NCBI GenBank assembly: GCA_030544215.1
Contig: JARZZO010000003.1
Location: 22,453,879-22,517,878, forward strand
From: Zantedeschia hybrid cultivar
Lineage: Eukaryota > Streptophyta > Magnoliopsida > Alismatales > Araceae
DNA: 64,000 nt
Direction: 5' to 3'
The notes under the pieces are model-generated. The model was not told the origin of the DNA. It ran no database searches and saw nothing but the letters and a program-made list of their open reading frames with translations. Shown piece by piece: positions 12,241 through 22,290 of this stretch (its first letter is position 1; each line of letters begins with the position of its first letter). Made by a program: the position numbers and the translations under genes.

Positions 12241-13649
12241 AGTGAACGAAGGAAATAACGTGATTTAAGCAGATAGTTCTTATAATTCAATTATGGTCTT
12301 TTATCTTGAATTATTGTTCACTATTTTTTGACGGACTGTATAACCTTTAGGTATACAGAACGGAAGACTCCGACGGTCTCATAGTGAGGATCAAAATCTT
12401 CAAGAATCACAGTATGACCTCTGGTAAACACATTTTATCATACCATTATCTTAGAGCAACCATCTCATGGTAATTGAAACTCCTTACAATATCTGATCTT
12501 ATTTCGGCTCCCAGGTCTTTAATGGTCCCGGGTAAATACAGTAGACCATTATCCCTGGTCTAAACCTTACCATCAATACGTGACAGAGTAGAGTAAGAAT
12601 GTAGCTCCCGAGTAAACGCAAGGATAGCTACACTATTCCTCTATTCCAATCTCAAGGCATCAAGATGCCATAGTTAATAGTCCTTCCATCAGATGGTGGC
12701 AGATCTTAGGTAAACACATAGAAACTGCCATCATTGAATCAAATTCTAAAAACTATATTGATGGAGAGCCACGCGGTACATTCTCAATGACTCGCGCTTC
12801 TACTTAGACTTTATGTTGAAGGTTTTGTTTTATGTTAAGTTGGTCTCATCCTAGGTGATAGTTTATAAGTTTATCGAATATATTTAACTTACCTAGATAT
12901 TAACAATCGATTCATAATCAAAAACTAAAAAGCATGCATCAACCATATATGTTCATTATGTGGTCATGGACAGTACGGTGATTAACTGGAGCCATACAAT
13001 TAATCACCAAAACTATATAACATTTATATAATCTAAACATGTAAACACATAGCCACTGGTGATCTCATCTCCTGTCGCCTTCCTGGTTGCATTTGTGGAT
13101 CATCCACGCCTCTCCTCGGCCGGCGCGATCGCGATCAATTACAAATATAAAACAGAATTTGAAACATTTTCAAATATAAATTAATTGTACGAGAAAGTCT
13201 TATGACCGAATACAATAATAGAGGAAGATATAATTACAATGAAAGAAAGAGAGGGAGGCACGCAGGCCTCATTAATTAACATTTAATTAATGTTCATCAC
13301 AATCCATAACAATCTACATAATCATACACCATCACATGATATGAAATTTATAAAGTGCATGTCCATAATCACTGCAAATTTTAACTAACCACACATGATA
13401 AAGCACATCACATGAAGGTTAAAATTTTGAAAATATACTAATTTTGATTTTCTTAAAACCTGGGTATCAATCAAAATTGGATAATTTGAATTTTCGAAAA
13501 TCTTATTTTCTCACATACAATAAATCTAATTTAAAGCATCAAACACATTAACATGTGCAAACAAAGCTAAAATTAAAATTCTAAAATATTCCATGCATAA
13601 TTTAGAACAATTCTAAATTAATTAATCTAACACTTAGATTAATCTTAAA

Positions 13650-14470
13650 TCACATTAATAATAATTATTAATGCGAAACAATCTAACATTTAGATAGAAT
13701 TAAAACTCCTAAATAACACTTATAAAAGAATTTTTAATTCCTATTATTAATTACTTAACAACTCTTTGTTAAGAACCCCTTTATTAAATCATATTTCTCA
13801 ATAACAATTATTAAGAAATAATAATTAGAACATTTCTAATTAAAATAGTCTAACATCTTAGACTTAATTTAATCTTTTAATAACTTTTATAAAAGATCAA
13901 ATTTCAAGTAGATTAGATCAACAATAACTATAATTGAGAGATCCTTGAGAAATATAATTAATTATCCCAATAACTATTATTGAGAGTTTGAAAATAAATA
14001 AATAAATCCTTAATAACTGTTATTAAGGGTTAATTCTCAAGAATTAATAAACACGTTAAAAATAGTCAATTAAACACTTAATAACTATTATTAAGTGTCC
14101 CTCAATTATAAAAAATAATTTCCTAACAACGATTGCTAAGAAATAGTAAATGACCAATTAAAATAAAATTAACAACAATTGTTAATTAATTTTAAGATCA
14201 AAATAGTAATCTAATCACTTAACCAGAATTCAATTAACAACAATTGTTAATATTATTCATGATCATAACTTAAAATAATTAATAACACTTATTATTTTAA
14301 CTTAAGAACACATCTTAAATAATTCATTTAATTATTTAATTAAATGGATTTAACAACACTTGTTAATTAATTAAGATCACATCTTAATAATAACCCCACT
14401 AATCTCCTAATTAAAAGTAATCATCAATTAAGATCAAATCTTAAAATTAATCCTTTATAAACTAAAAAAT
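13650..14470. repeat. AT-rich inverted-repeat array in Copia-B leader
   Basis: A series of small perfect or near-perfect inverted repeats with very short loops. Examples: 13754-13773 (CTTAACAA/TTGTTAAG, loop CTCT), 14008-14028 (CCTTAATAAC/GTTATTAAGG, loop T), 14074-14098 (ACACTTAATAA/TTATTAAGTGT, loop CTA), 14167-14187 (AATTAACAA/TTGTTAATT, loop CAA), and TTAAGAT/ATCTTAA units near 14366 and 14425. Arms differ between units but pair within each unit. The array is matched in Copia-C at 50.7-51.6 kb and, with other arm sequences, in Copia-F. Confidence 0.8.
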
Positions 14471-14574
14471 CATAAACTTAAGTTTAAAACAATTTTAAAC
14501 TGTTTAATCTTAATTTCCAGTTAAAAAGGTGTGGGGTTTATTTTAATAAAAGGGGTTTAAAGGTTTAAGGGGTT

Positions 14575-14835
14575 CATGAGGATGAAATGGGCTTGGCCCA
14601 TAGGGCCTCTTGGGCCAAGGCCCAGGTCTGGCCAGGGCCTCGTCCGGCTCGGACCAAGGCTCGGGTTGGCCCTAGACCCAGGGACCACATGACCGAGCCA
14701 AGTCTGGCACCTGGCTCGCCCGGCCCGTGCCCAGCCCCCACAGTTGAGCCGGGTTCATGCCCCTGAGAGGTCCGATCCAGCTCGTCGGGACCGGGCCCAG
14801 CGCACATGCTTCGCCCTGGCTCCTAGCGCACGGGC
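14575..14835. repeat. GC-rich GGCYCGGNCC island in Copia-B leader
   Basis: A GC-rich block with recurring GGCCCAG, GGCTCGG and CTGGCTCG words, set sharply between AT-rich DNA. Equivalent islands lie in Copia-C (51775-51985), Copia-E (57010-57300) and Copia-F (63355-63500). Open frames here on both strands are Pro/Gly/Arg/Ala-rich and not convincing genes. Confidence 0.75.
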
Positions 14836-15124
14836 TAGGATTTGTTGTAGCCGCCGTCGGGCAGCACAGCTCCTTCCTACCCATCTTCCCCAACGCCAGC
14901 AAGGGGAACCAGGGTGGTGAAGGCCCTCCCCCGGCACCAGAGATGGCCGGCCGACGTGCCCATGGCCACCGGTGACTCCAAAGATGCCCCCAAAATGTCG
15001 GTTTATCTGTTTGAAACCGTGGCTATTCCTCCCTCTTTATTCTTCCAACATTTGAGAACCATGAGAAGGAAAGCTCTGCTGGCCACTAGCAACGATGAGG
15101 GTTCTCCGGTCAAGGCTGGCACAG

Positions 15125-15137
15125 CTGGTCACACCAG
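15125..15137 (-). other. Leader hairpin H3 of Copia-B
   Basis: Arms CTGGT and ACCAG around a 3-nt loop. The matching place in Copia-C is 52255-52269, in Copia-E 54303-54315, and in Copia-F 63235-63248, where the arms are CCGGT and ACCGG. Confidence 0.6.
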
Positions 15138-15317
15138 TATGCCCACTATCAAACCCTCATCTGAACCCCGTAAACTTGCGGTTATTATAATAAAACCGTG
15201 GAGATGTGAGGCTTCATCACCGGCCACCGACCTCTACAGAGATCAGTTAGGGACTTGCAAAAGAACAAAACCATGGTCTTCCATCATCTTTGAAACCCCA
15301 ACCAAGCCCACAAAACA

Positions 15318-15339
15318 GTTCTTCATCTCCATGAAGAAC
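15318..15339 (-). other. Leader hairpin H2 of Copia-B
   Basis: Perfect 9-bp arms GTTCTTCAT and ATGAAGAAC with a 4-nt loop, about 170 nt downstream of the primer binding site on the minus strand. Conserved in Copia-C, -E and -F. Confidence 0.7.
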
Positions 15340-15399
15340 AAAACGTAGAACACCCAAAAATCTGATTTTTCTCCACAAAATTAAATATCATATATTAAA

Positions 15400-15414
15400 G
15401 TTCATCCCATGAAC
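15400..15414 (-). other. Leader hairpin H1 of Copia-B
   Basis: Arms GTTCAT and ATGAAC around GGG (minus sense), about 95 nt after the primer binding site. It has the same arms in Copia-C, Copia-E and Copia-F; the Copia-F loop is GCG. Confidence 0.65.
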
Positions 15415-15506
15415 AAATTGATGTGTGAGAAAAATAAATTTATGCATGAAATTAATTCTAGAATATTAATTTAGTCGTCCTGAAACAGATCAGAGCGCGA
15501 ACCTGG

Positions 15507-15518
15507 CTCTGATACCAC
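15507..15518 (-). other. Copia-B primer binding site (tRNA-iMet type)
   Basis: The minus strand reads GTGGTATCAGAGC immediately after the 5' LTR end CCCAACA. TGGTATCAGAGC is the standard plant initiator-Met complement used by many LTR elements. Confidence 0.9.
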
Positions 15519-17102
15519 TGTTGGGATCCGGGCGGGATGCGAAGAATGCAGTGGAAACGATGAACAAAAATTATCATGCCCGATGCCTGCAGATCCGAAT
15601 CGGAATGAAAAATAAAACCGAAAAACCGGGTCGTAATCTAATTACCGTGTGTGGATTCAAATCCGCTTCCGTATCGGTTCCGTCGAGGCGATGCCGCGAG
15701 TCGCACAAGCGTCCGGCCTCCAGCGGTATCCATGCGATCCTTCGCGGTGGTTCGTCCTCGCTCCCTCGTCCGTATCAGCTCACTCGCTGAAGATCCGTCG
15801 CCGCAACGATGTCCGGAAACCTGCGGACGGGAATTCCCGACTTTCGGGAATCATACGCAGTGGAGACGGAGATTGTCTCGGCACCTCGAACGGGGCATCC
15901 AAAGGAGTTGGAGAGAGAAAGTGGGACGGCCAGCATGGGAAAACCTTGGAGCTTGGCCCAGGATTTCTCAACAGCGCTTATATATATTAAGTCGGCACGA
16001 CTTTTCATAAAAGTCCTTGAGTTAATATAAATCTCACTTATGTACCACCGACTGAGAATCTTATTGCGTATTACCCTTTAGGCCCATTTACCAGTCCGAT
16101 TTTCAGCCTGTTAAGTCCAATAACTAGTTATTGACTTATTGTAATTAATTAATATCTAGATATTAACTAATTACTTAGCCGAATTAACATCGCATGTAAA
16201 TTCGGTCGGACTTCTGATCAAGTTGGGTGCCAAGCAACACCGCATGATCCCGAAAGGTAATGAGGTTCAGCAACCCACTCATGGAACCTGTCCGTCCACA
16301 GTTACCATGTAGCTATAATCCTTCGTTCGCACAATGCTCTCGAGTTAACCTAGTGTATGGTCAACTGTCAAACCTAGATGGTCAACTCACTTGAATCAGA
16401 CTCCGCTGTACAATATTCGAAAACATCTTTTCTGATATTGTTTCTGCTCTGGCCAGAGACTCCTGCGGATCTATTTTAGAGTATTCTCTCTCCAGTTACC
16501 TGAGAGCGAACGATCCTTTATTGAACACACAATCACCTTCGAAGGTCTTCCGCTGGACCCGATCCTTGACTATTAGAGATCCCGTGGATAGGGATTCGTA
16601 GGTCAAGGTCAAAGTCCAGAAGTCCACTGACAAGGTGTCTTTGGTGTCTCAAGTCCAAGGATCAACCACGCCACTATGACGATGAATCAAGCAGATTGAC
16701 AGTCAGGTAAATTACCATTCGGCGATTCATGTCAGATCTGTTCAGTAAACTCATTCACCAATGAGCACCTATAGGTTTTACCATTGTGTTTCCATACGAG
16801 TAACTAACGAGATCAGTCACCCTCATCATATGAGTTGGAATAACCTATAATAGTCTTACCGGATGTTTGATGTCCTTCTCAAACATCATACGACTAGAAA
16901 CTATTGAGAATATGTATTTATAAGTCATCAGTTTCATTATTATGATCTCATTATAATCTGATGACTATTGCATATATTCATAGACTTCATTATGCGCAAT
17001 TATTAATATGACAATCTACATAATGAGTCTAATGTCATTGATTAGTGAACCAAATTGAAATAGGTGCCTAATGATTGGCTTAGAGGACACCTATATCCAT
17101 CA
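15519..17102 (-). repeat. Copia-B 5' LTR
   Basis: A 1584-bp LTR. The minus strand starts TGATGGATATAGGTGTCC at 17102 and ends GGATCCCAACA at 15519. A TATATATAA run lies at 15978-15986 on the minus strand. It is homologous to the LTRs of Copia-C (44883-46470) and Copia-E. Gypsy-A sequence begins directly at 17103. Confidence 0.92.
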
Positions 17103-17191
17103 AAGATGACATACATGGACTAGTTCAACCTTCAGGTAGACCATGCCCAGTGGTGATCGTGTGGAATTGTCATATGCAATGACAGATATAG
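17103..17191 (-). pseudogene. Gypsy-A protease, C-terminal part
   Basis: An 89-bp fragment between Copia-B and Copia-2. On the minus strand it encodes VIAYDNSTRSPLGMVYLKVE, a typical segment downstream of the gypsy aspartic protease active site. It is in the same frame as the fragment at 25722-26137 once Copia-2 is ignored. Confidence 0.8.
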
Positions 17192-18408
17192 TGTTTGTTT
17201 TTTGGGTGTCCTACAAGTCAATTCTAGGCTGTGTAGGTCCAATGTGTTGTACAATCTTGTTCAATATAATTAAGTGGTAATTAGAGTGTAAATTTGTAAT
17301 TTGTGGATTGCTTTGCATTGTCTCTAGAATATGTGTTTGTAAAGTCAATTTTGAGATGAGATCTCGAATGTGAGTTTGACTGTACATGGACACATACCTT
17401 AAACTATTCCAAATTGGAGAGTAATCACTCTAGGATATTGATTACTCGTAAATTAGCACGCATGATGTGTAGATGACCAATCTCACGGCCACAGGTGCAG
17501 GGCACCAGCACATATGTTTGGGTGTTCATCCTGAGAAGATGTTCACTGAACTGATCTGCTGATGGATCTTCAGATGGTTAATTATACCTAATGTCAACTG
17601 AAGATCTATCTGTCTTAGTAGTATTGTTGATCCTTTGACCTGAGATATTAATGGGGTCTTGCGTGAGGACTAACCAGTTTAATTTACTTCTAATTAGATT
17701 AGAAGTTAATGGATCTTTAAACCAGAGTGATAATGGGCCTGGAGGATCACACACAAATAACTCTCTCCGAACAGAATATTATTGTATGGAAAATATACTA
17801 AAGCATTTGATTCTTTTGGGAAAAGAATCTATAAATGGCTTAAAAGTATATATACAATAATATAAAGGGCATACATATAATATATGTATTATTCAGCTTA
17901 TTTGATAAATAAGCTAATAATAATATATTTATATATAATAAGCCTTAGGGTTTTCTTTGGCCGAGGCGGTAAAGGATGGGATTGGTTGAAGAGGCGGTTC
18001 AAGCTACCGCCTTAACCTTCCTATATATAACCAGTGCTTTCTCCAACCCGCAATTAAGCTTTCTAACCATTCAAAAGGTGGTCGTTAAGTTTCTGAAGAA
18101 TTGGATTCTTCTCAAGAAAACTTGAGGTTGAGCTTGAGGGTTGTGCAGGTTAGAGAAGTTGATCTTTGTTGCTGTAAGGGTTCATGTGGATCAGCTCTAG
18201 AGGCCGTACATTTGTGCGGTTCAAAGCTTTGAGGAGTTCGGCATAGATTTTCACAGGACAACATGTTTGGTGCAAGGTGATGAATCTCGTGTGATTTATT
18301 TAGATCGTTTTTGTTGCATCAATCGGAGTCCGAACTGGTTTGGGAAATCGTTTTTATTTTTTGTTCTTCCGCTGTTACGATTTCCCAGGGTGATGACTGA
18401 ACCCAACT
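17192..18408 (+). repeat. Copia-2 5' LTR
   Basis: 1217 bp, starting TGTTTGTTTTTTGGGTGTCC and ending ACCCAACT (the last base is changed from the usual A). Compared with the 3' LTR it lacks a block of about 440 bp (the equivalent of about 24592-25036) and has about 50 bp that the 3' LTR lacks, near 17789-17840. A TATATATAA run is at 18022-18030. Confidence 0.9.
18022..18030 (+). promoter_or_regulatory. TATA box in Copia-2 5' LTR
   Basis: TATATATAA, repeated in the 3' LTR at 25337-25345. The position about 380 bp before the LTR end is plausible for the U3/R border. Confidence 0.5.
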
Positions 18409-18421
18409 GCCGTATCAGAGC
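18409..18421 (+). other. Copia-2 primer binding site, mutated
   Basis: GCCGTATCAGAGC in place of the usual GTGGTATCAGAGC, right after the 5' LTR. The tRNA-iMet type is still recognisable, but the first pairing bases are damaged. Confidence 0.75.
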
Positions 18422-18604
18422 CAGGTTTAGGCTCATGTTGATGCAACTGGGAAGAACAGTCTTTGTTATAACATCATGTTCGAGTTCTTCAATTTTTATT
18501 TTTATTTTTGGGCCATGAAAAATTTATTTTTTGGAGACAGTAGGAATCTGGACGGCTGGTTGGACCGCCGTCAGGTTCTGGACGACAGGCTAGGCCTCTG
18601 GCCA

Positions 18605-18770
18605 TGTAAACGACACTTGGAGTGGTCGTCTGAAAATTTTATGGCACTTGGAGCGGCCGTCGGCAATTTTAGATTAAACGGTACTCGGAGTGGCCATCAA
18701 TTTTTTAGAAATTAAACAGCACTAGTGGTGGCCATTCGAAAATTTTACTGCACTTGGAGTGGCCGTCAAA
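18605..18770 (+). repeat. Degenerate CACTTGGAGTGGCCGTC tandem repeats
   Basis: Five units with the core ACTTGGAGTGGCCGTC followed by an AAATTTT-like spacer, beginning near 18609, 18644, 18682, 18721 and 18751. Spacing is 30-40 bp and the copies are imperfect. Confidence 0.75.
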
Positions 18771-18807
18771 AATTTTCAGAAAAAACTAAATGGCCTAGGT
18801 GGTGGCG

Positions 18808-18927
18808 GTCCACCATGTAGACGGCCATAAACTTCATGAAGGTGGTTGTCCACATGGTTGGACGGCCAAGTTGGTGGCCGTCCACCATGTGGACGATCAT
18901 GTTGGTGGCCGTCCACATGGTGTGGAC
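18808..18927 (+). repeat. GTCCAC/GTGGAC hairpin array in Copia-2 leader
   Basis: Four inverted repeats in 120 bp: 18808-18822, 18848-18863, 18880-18894 (perfect GTCCAC/GTGGAC around CAT) and 18911-18927. Each is embedded in GGTGGCCGTCC...GGACGGCC-like sequence, so the outer bases also partly pair. Confidence 0.8.
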
Positions 18928-20168
18928 GACCAACCATTTGGCCGTTTAAACTTTTTTTTTTAAATTAGTTTTCTTAAATCTTTTAAAAATATATTTGTTG
19001 CCCGACTTTTCCCACTATTAGGCGTACTACTCCAACCTATACAACGCACTGCACTGCCCCAGAAAATTAAAAATTTATCTCAAAAATTAAGATAATTGTC
19101 AGATACGATTAGTTAAATTTGATTTTGATTAATCTGACGATTATCATGTAAATTTTGGGACTAATTGAAGATTACGTATAAATTCAAAATTCTCGAATTT
19201 GAAATTATTTGATACTTGTTAAATTCGAATTTTTGAATTTTAAGGGGATTATTGTTAAAATTCAAATTTTGGATTTGTAAAATTATTGGATAATTTTCAA
19301 TGATTCAAATTATGAATTTTAATGAAGGATAATCGAATATGATCATTTAATTAAATTTCATTATATTTAGTTTAATCATTAGATGATTAATTTGAATTTA
19401 AATTTTATAATTGTCTTAATTGTCCTGTTTATTTGAATTTAATTTTAAATTCATGTCTATGTCCGCTTTTACGTATGGAATGACTCGGTGCATGGATGTT
19501 AATATGATGCCATTTTGGTCTGTGTTAGATTAATTTTGAATATAACGATGAGTTTTTTCTAAAACTAATCGTGACCAAAATTTCTCGTATACACAACCTA
19601 TGATTTCAATCAAAATATAAAGATTATTTTCAAAATAACCGTTATGCGATTGATGTGATTGTGTATGGGATGGTGGGTGATCATGGACTTAGCTCAGTTC
19701 GTTTGAGGCTTGTAAGCCTCCCTTCTCTCTCTATTTAATTTCGAATGTAATTCTATCTTCCTCTGATGAATGTACTCGCCCTAAAGGCTACTAAACATTA
19801 TTGGCATGTAATTCCGGCTTGCGAGCCGTGTAATTATTTATAATTAATACTGCGGATGGAGCTTGAAGGCATGGAGGACGAACTGCGAGGCTGATCCTGT
19901 TGCTTGGGAAGTAAGTTGGATATCAGCGTAGCTTTACTTAGAGTCCATGATCACCCAGGCTTATTTATTTGCATGAGATGCATTTATTTTGAGAAATTAC
20001 TAGGTATAGTAAATATATAGCTCGAATATATTTATTCTACCACTTAAGGTGAGACTAAGATAAAAATGAAATTTCTTCTTTATTAAATATTAGATCTGCG
20101 AACGTGGCTTTAGAAGCCGTCGTGGCCCTCCACCATTGTAGGGTGGCTGAATGCCATTATCTCATGGA

Positions 20169-20460
20169 TTTGTTGTGCTTTCCACAAGATTCATGATTTG
20201 GTGGCAAGATCTCAACTCTAAAGCTTTGCTTCAATGGGATGAGAGACTGAACTTGGCCTTGTTGTGCTTTCCACAAAGGTCGGGTCACAAACTCATTGTT
20301 GTGTAGTAATGGTGGTGTCATCTAACTGGTAGTATTCATTGTTGTGCTTTCCATAAGGGGATGATTACTCGGGGGCCGAAAGTCGGATATTGTATTGGAT
20401 GCAAGTACTGTTGACTGCCCAAGGAATGGGATGTGATTTGTTGTGCTTTCCACAAGGTCG
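20169..20460 (+). repeat. TTGTTGTGCTTTCCACAAG repeat array in Copia-2 leader
   Basis: Copies at 20169-20188, 20259-20279, 20338-20360 and 20437-20460, plus a partial one near 20298. Each contains TTGTG and CACAA around CTTTC, a 5-bp stem. One copy has CATAA, which still allows a G-U pair in RNA. Copia-1 keeps one copy at 30-51. Confidence 0.82.
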
Positions 20461-20641
20461 TATCTCAGTTTTGTTGGGATTTCGACCCACTAGGATGATC
20501 ACCGTGATCTCCCGTTCTAAATGATTGAGGATCATATAGTTCGAAGCAAAATAGTAGAGCTAACTAAGATAGAAAATCACAATAAGTTAGAACCTTGAAC
20601 GCATGCTAAAATATTGTCTTTTATTTTTCATCCAAATCATC

Positions 20642-21450
20642 ATGTCATTGTCAAATCCCCTCCATAGCATCTTGGATGCGAACAAATTGACTGGACCTAA
20701 TTATCAAGACTGGCTACGTAATCTACGAATTGTCTTAACAACCGTAAAGATTGTGTACGTGTTAGATACAATTCAACCTGAGCCTCCCACTGATGTCGAG
20801 GAAGGTGATCAATTAAATTATGCAAAATGGTCAGAAGATTTTTCGCTTGCGCAATGTTATATACTGGCATCTATGGCTCCCGAGCTGCAGAGGCAATTTG
20901 AAAAGACAGATTGTAGAGCTATCCTTCTCCAACTATGCTAGCTCTTTAGTGAGTAGGGTAGGATAGAGAGGTATGAGCTCTCCAAAAAAAAAAAAAAAAC
21001 TTTTCAGGACTAGGATATCTGAGGGTGCTTCAGTACAGGTTCATGTACTAAAAATGATGAAGTGGATAGAGAGACTCATTGGGCTATGATACAAGTTAGA
21101 TCTTGAACTTAGCATCGATCTCATTCTCTAGTCATTGCCTGAATCCTTTCCTCCCTTCATTATGAACTTTAACATGAATAGGATTGAGGTTTCTCTATTA
21201 GAACTCCTAAACATGTTAAAGAGTACTGAAGGGACCATGCAGAAGGAGAAACCATCTCCTGTAATGATTGTTGGTCGGATCAACAATAAAAGGAAGGCCA
21301 CCTAGACACCCAATAACAAGAAGGGAAAGAAACTGACTAAGGGTATTCATATCACCAAGGCAGGCAAGGGCAAGAAGGATGAAACATACAGCAAATGCTT
21401 TCGGTGTGGACAGACAGGTTACTGAAAAAAGAGTTTCAAGGCAATTCTAA
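20642..21450 (+). pseudogene. Copia-2 gag, broken
   Basis: The ATG at 20642 aligns with the Copia-1 gag start and is preferred to the upstream in-frame ATG at 20603, which lies in the leader. The frame is lost after 20941 near an A16 run at about 20984-20999, and several stops follow. The zinc knuckle near 21396-21437 is damaged: it keeps the first two Cys, but the His is Tyr, a TGA follows, and the last Cys is lost. An RNA-binding Lys-rich stretch precedes it. Confidence 0.82.
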
Positions 21451-22290
21451 ATGATAAGACAGAAAAAGTGAATCATGAATATCTTTAGCATTGTAGACAT
21501 GGTCATATAAGAGAGAAGTTGATTTCTTACCTATGTTCAAATGGATACTTGAATTCATTCAAATTCAAATCATTTGAGACCTGTGAGTCGTGTCTCATGG
21601 GGAAGATGACCAAAGCTCCTTTTAGTGGACATGGTGTGAGGGCTGCTGAGCTTCTGGAACTCATACACACAGATGTATGTGGACCCATATCAATAGAAGC
21701 TAAAGGAGGATATCTTTATTTTATTTCTTTTTTTGATGACTTCTCTAGGTATAGCTGTGTGTATTTAATGAGATATAAATCATAAGCTTTTGAGAAGTTT
21801 AAGGAATATAAGAATGAAGTAGAGAAACAAACTGGTAAAAGTATTAAAACTCTTCGATCGGATCGAGGAGGTGAATACTTATGTCTCGAATTTACTTTTT
21901 ACTTAAAGGACAATGGAATAATATCTTAGTAGACCCCACCATATACGCCAAAGCATAATGATGTATCTAAAAGGAGAAATAGGACCTTATTAGACATGGT
22001 CCGTTCCATGATGTCCTTGTTAGAATTATCATTCTCTCTATGGGGGTACGCCTTAGAGACAGCAACCTACTTGTTAAACAGGTTTTCGAGTAAGTCAGTT
22101 CCTAACACACCAAATGAGATATGGAAGGGAAGGAAACTGAACTTTAATCACATTAAAGTTTGGGGGTGTCCTGCCCATATGAAGAGGAATGATGCAGATA
22201 AGCTAGAGTCAAGAACAAACAAGTGTAGGTTTGTGGGATATCCAAAAAAGACATTTGGATATTATTTCTATCACCCTTCTGAGTAAAGGG
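21451..22290 (+). pseudogene. Copia-2 integrase, broken; protease missing
   Basis: The protease (DTG region) present in Copia-1 is deleted: sequence jumps from just after the knuckle to the WHCRxGH zinc-binding segment near 21490. Integrase catalytic Asp codons are at 21672-21674 and 21861-21863, with correct spacing. The catalytic Glu codon at 21969-21971 is AAA (Lys), a G-to-A change that would abolish strand transfer. TAA/TAG stops lie at about 21783 and 21928-21935. Confidence 0.87.

Larger units (their letters stand above)
12241..15506 (-). other. Copia-B 5' leader, non-coding
   Basis: Between the primer binding site and the gag remnant (minus sense). No coding potential is seen. In minus-strand order it holds three short hairpins (15400-15414, 15318-15339, 15125-15137), a GC-rich island (14580-14830), an AT-rich array of inverted repeats (about 14470-13650), then about 1.4 kb with weak internal repeats. 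Near 12.0-12.1 kb a segment of about 35 bp (CTTGGTCTAYCCAARTAAGAG) occurs twice, 70-75 bp apart, also in Copia-C. Confidence 0.75.
5746..17102 (-). mobile_element. Copia-B, decayed long-leader copia element
   Basis: On the minus strand the order is 5' LTR (15519-17102), primer binding site, a 3.2-kb non-coding leader, a decayed gag-pol, polypurine tract, 3' LTR (to 5746). Copia-C has the same architecture and nearly the same internal length (about 6.06 kb each), so the two are copies of one family. The reading frames are ruined but recognisable. sLTR-0 sits inside the 3' LTR. Its left end is cut at the inverted junction with Copia-1, so a target duplication cannot be tested. Confidence 0.85.
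18422..20641 (+). other. Copia-2 leader, non-coding with repeat arrays
   Basis: 2.2 kb between the primer binding site and the gag ATG, with no credible coding sequence. It contains three repeat sets, listed separately (18605-18770, 18808-18927, 20169-20460). About 18960-19870 is AT-rich with runs of TTGAATTT-like words. The rest shows nothing I can name. Confidence 0.75.

Noticed and set aside
14574..14975. Open frames on both strands in the GC-rich island
   Set aside because: Pro/Gly/Ala/Arg-rich products appear in every frame of the GC-rich words. The islands of Copia-C, -E and -F give unrelated proteins.
15507..15518. tRNA gene suggested by the TGGTATCAGAGC sequence
   Set aside because: It is only the tRNA-complementary primer binding site next to an LTR; no cloverleaf can be formed around it. 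The same holds at 32767, 41489, 54062 and 62948.
15521..16030. Cluster of overlapping frames in the Copia-B LTR (also 44977-45329, 53553-53995, 62416-62885)
   Set aside because: They lie in the U5/R part of LTRs and recur in different frames in each copy. LTRs of this type do not code.
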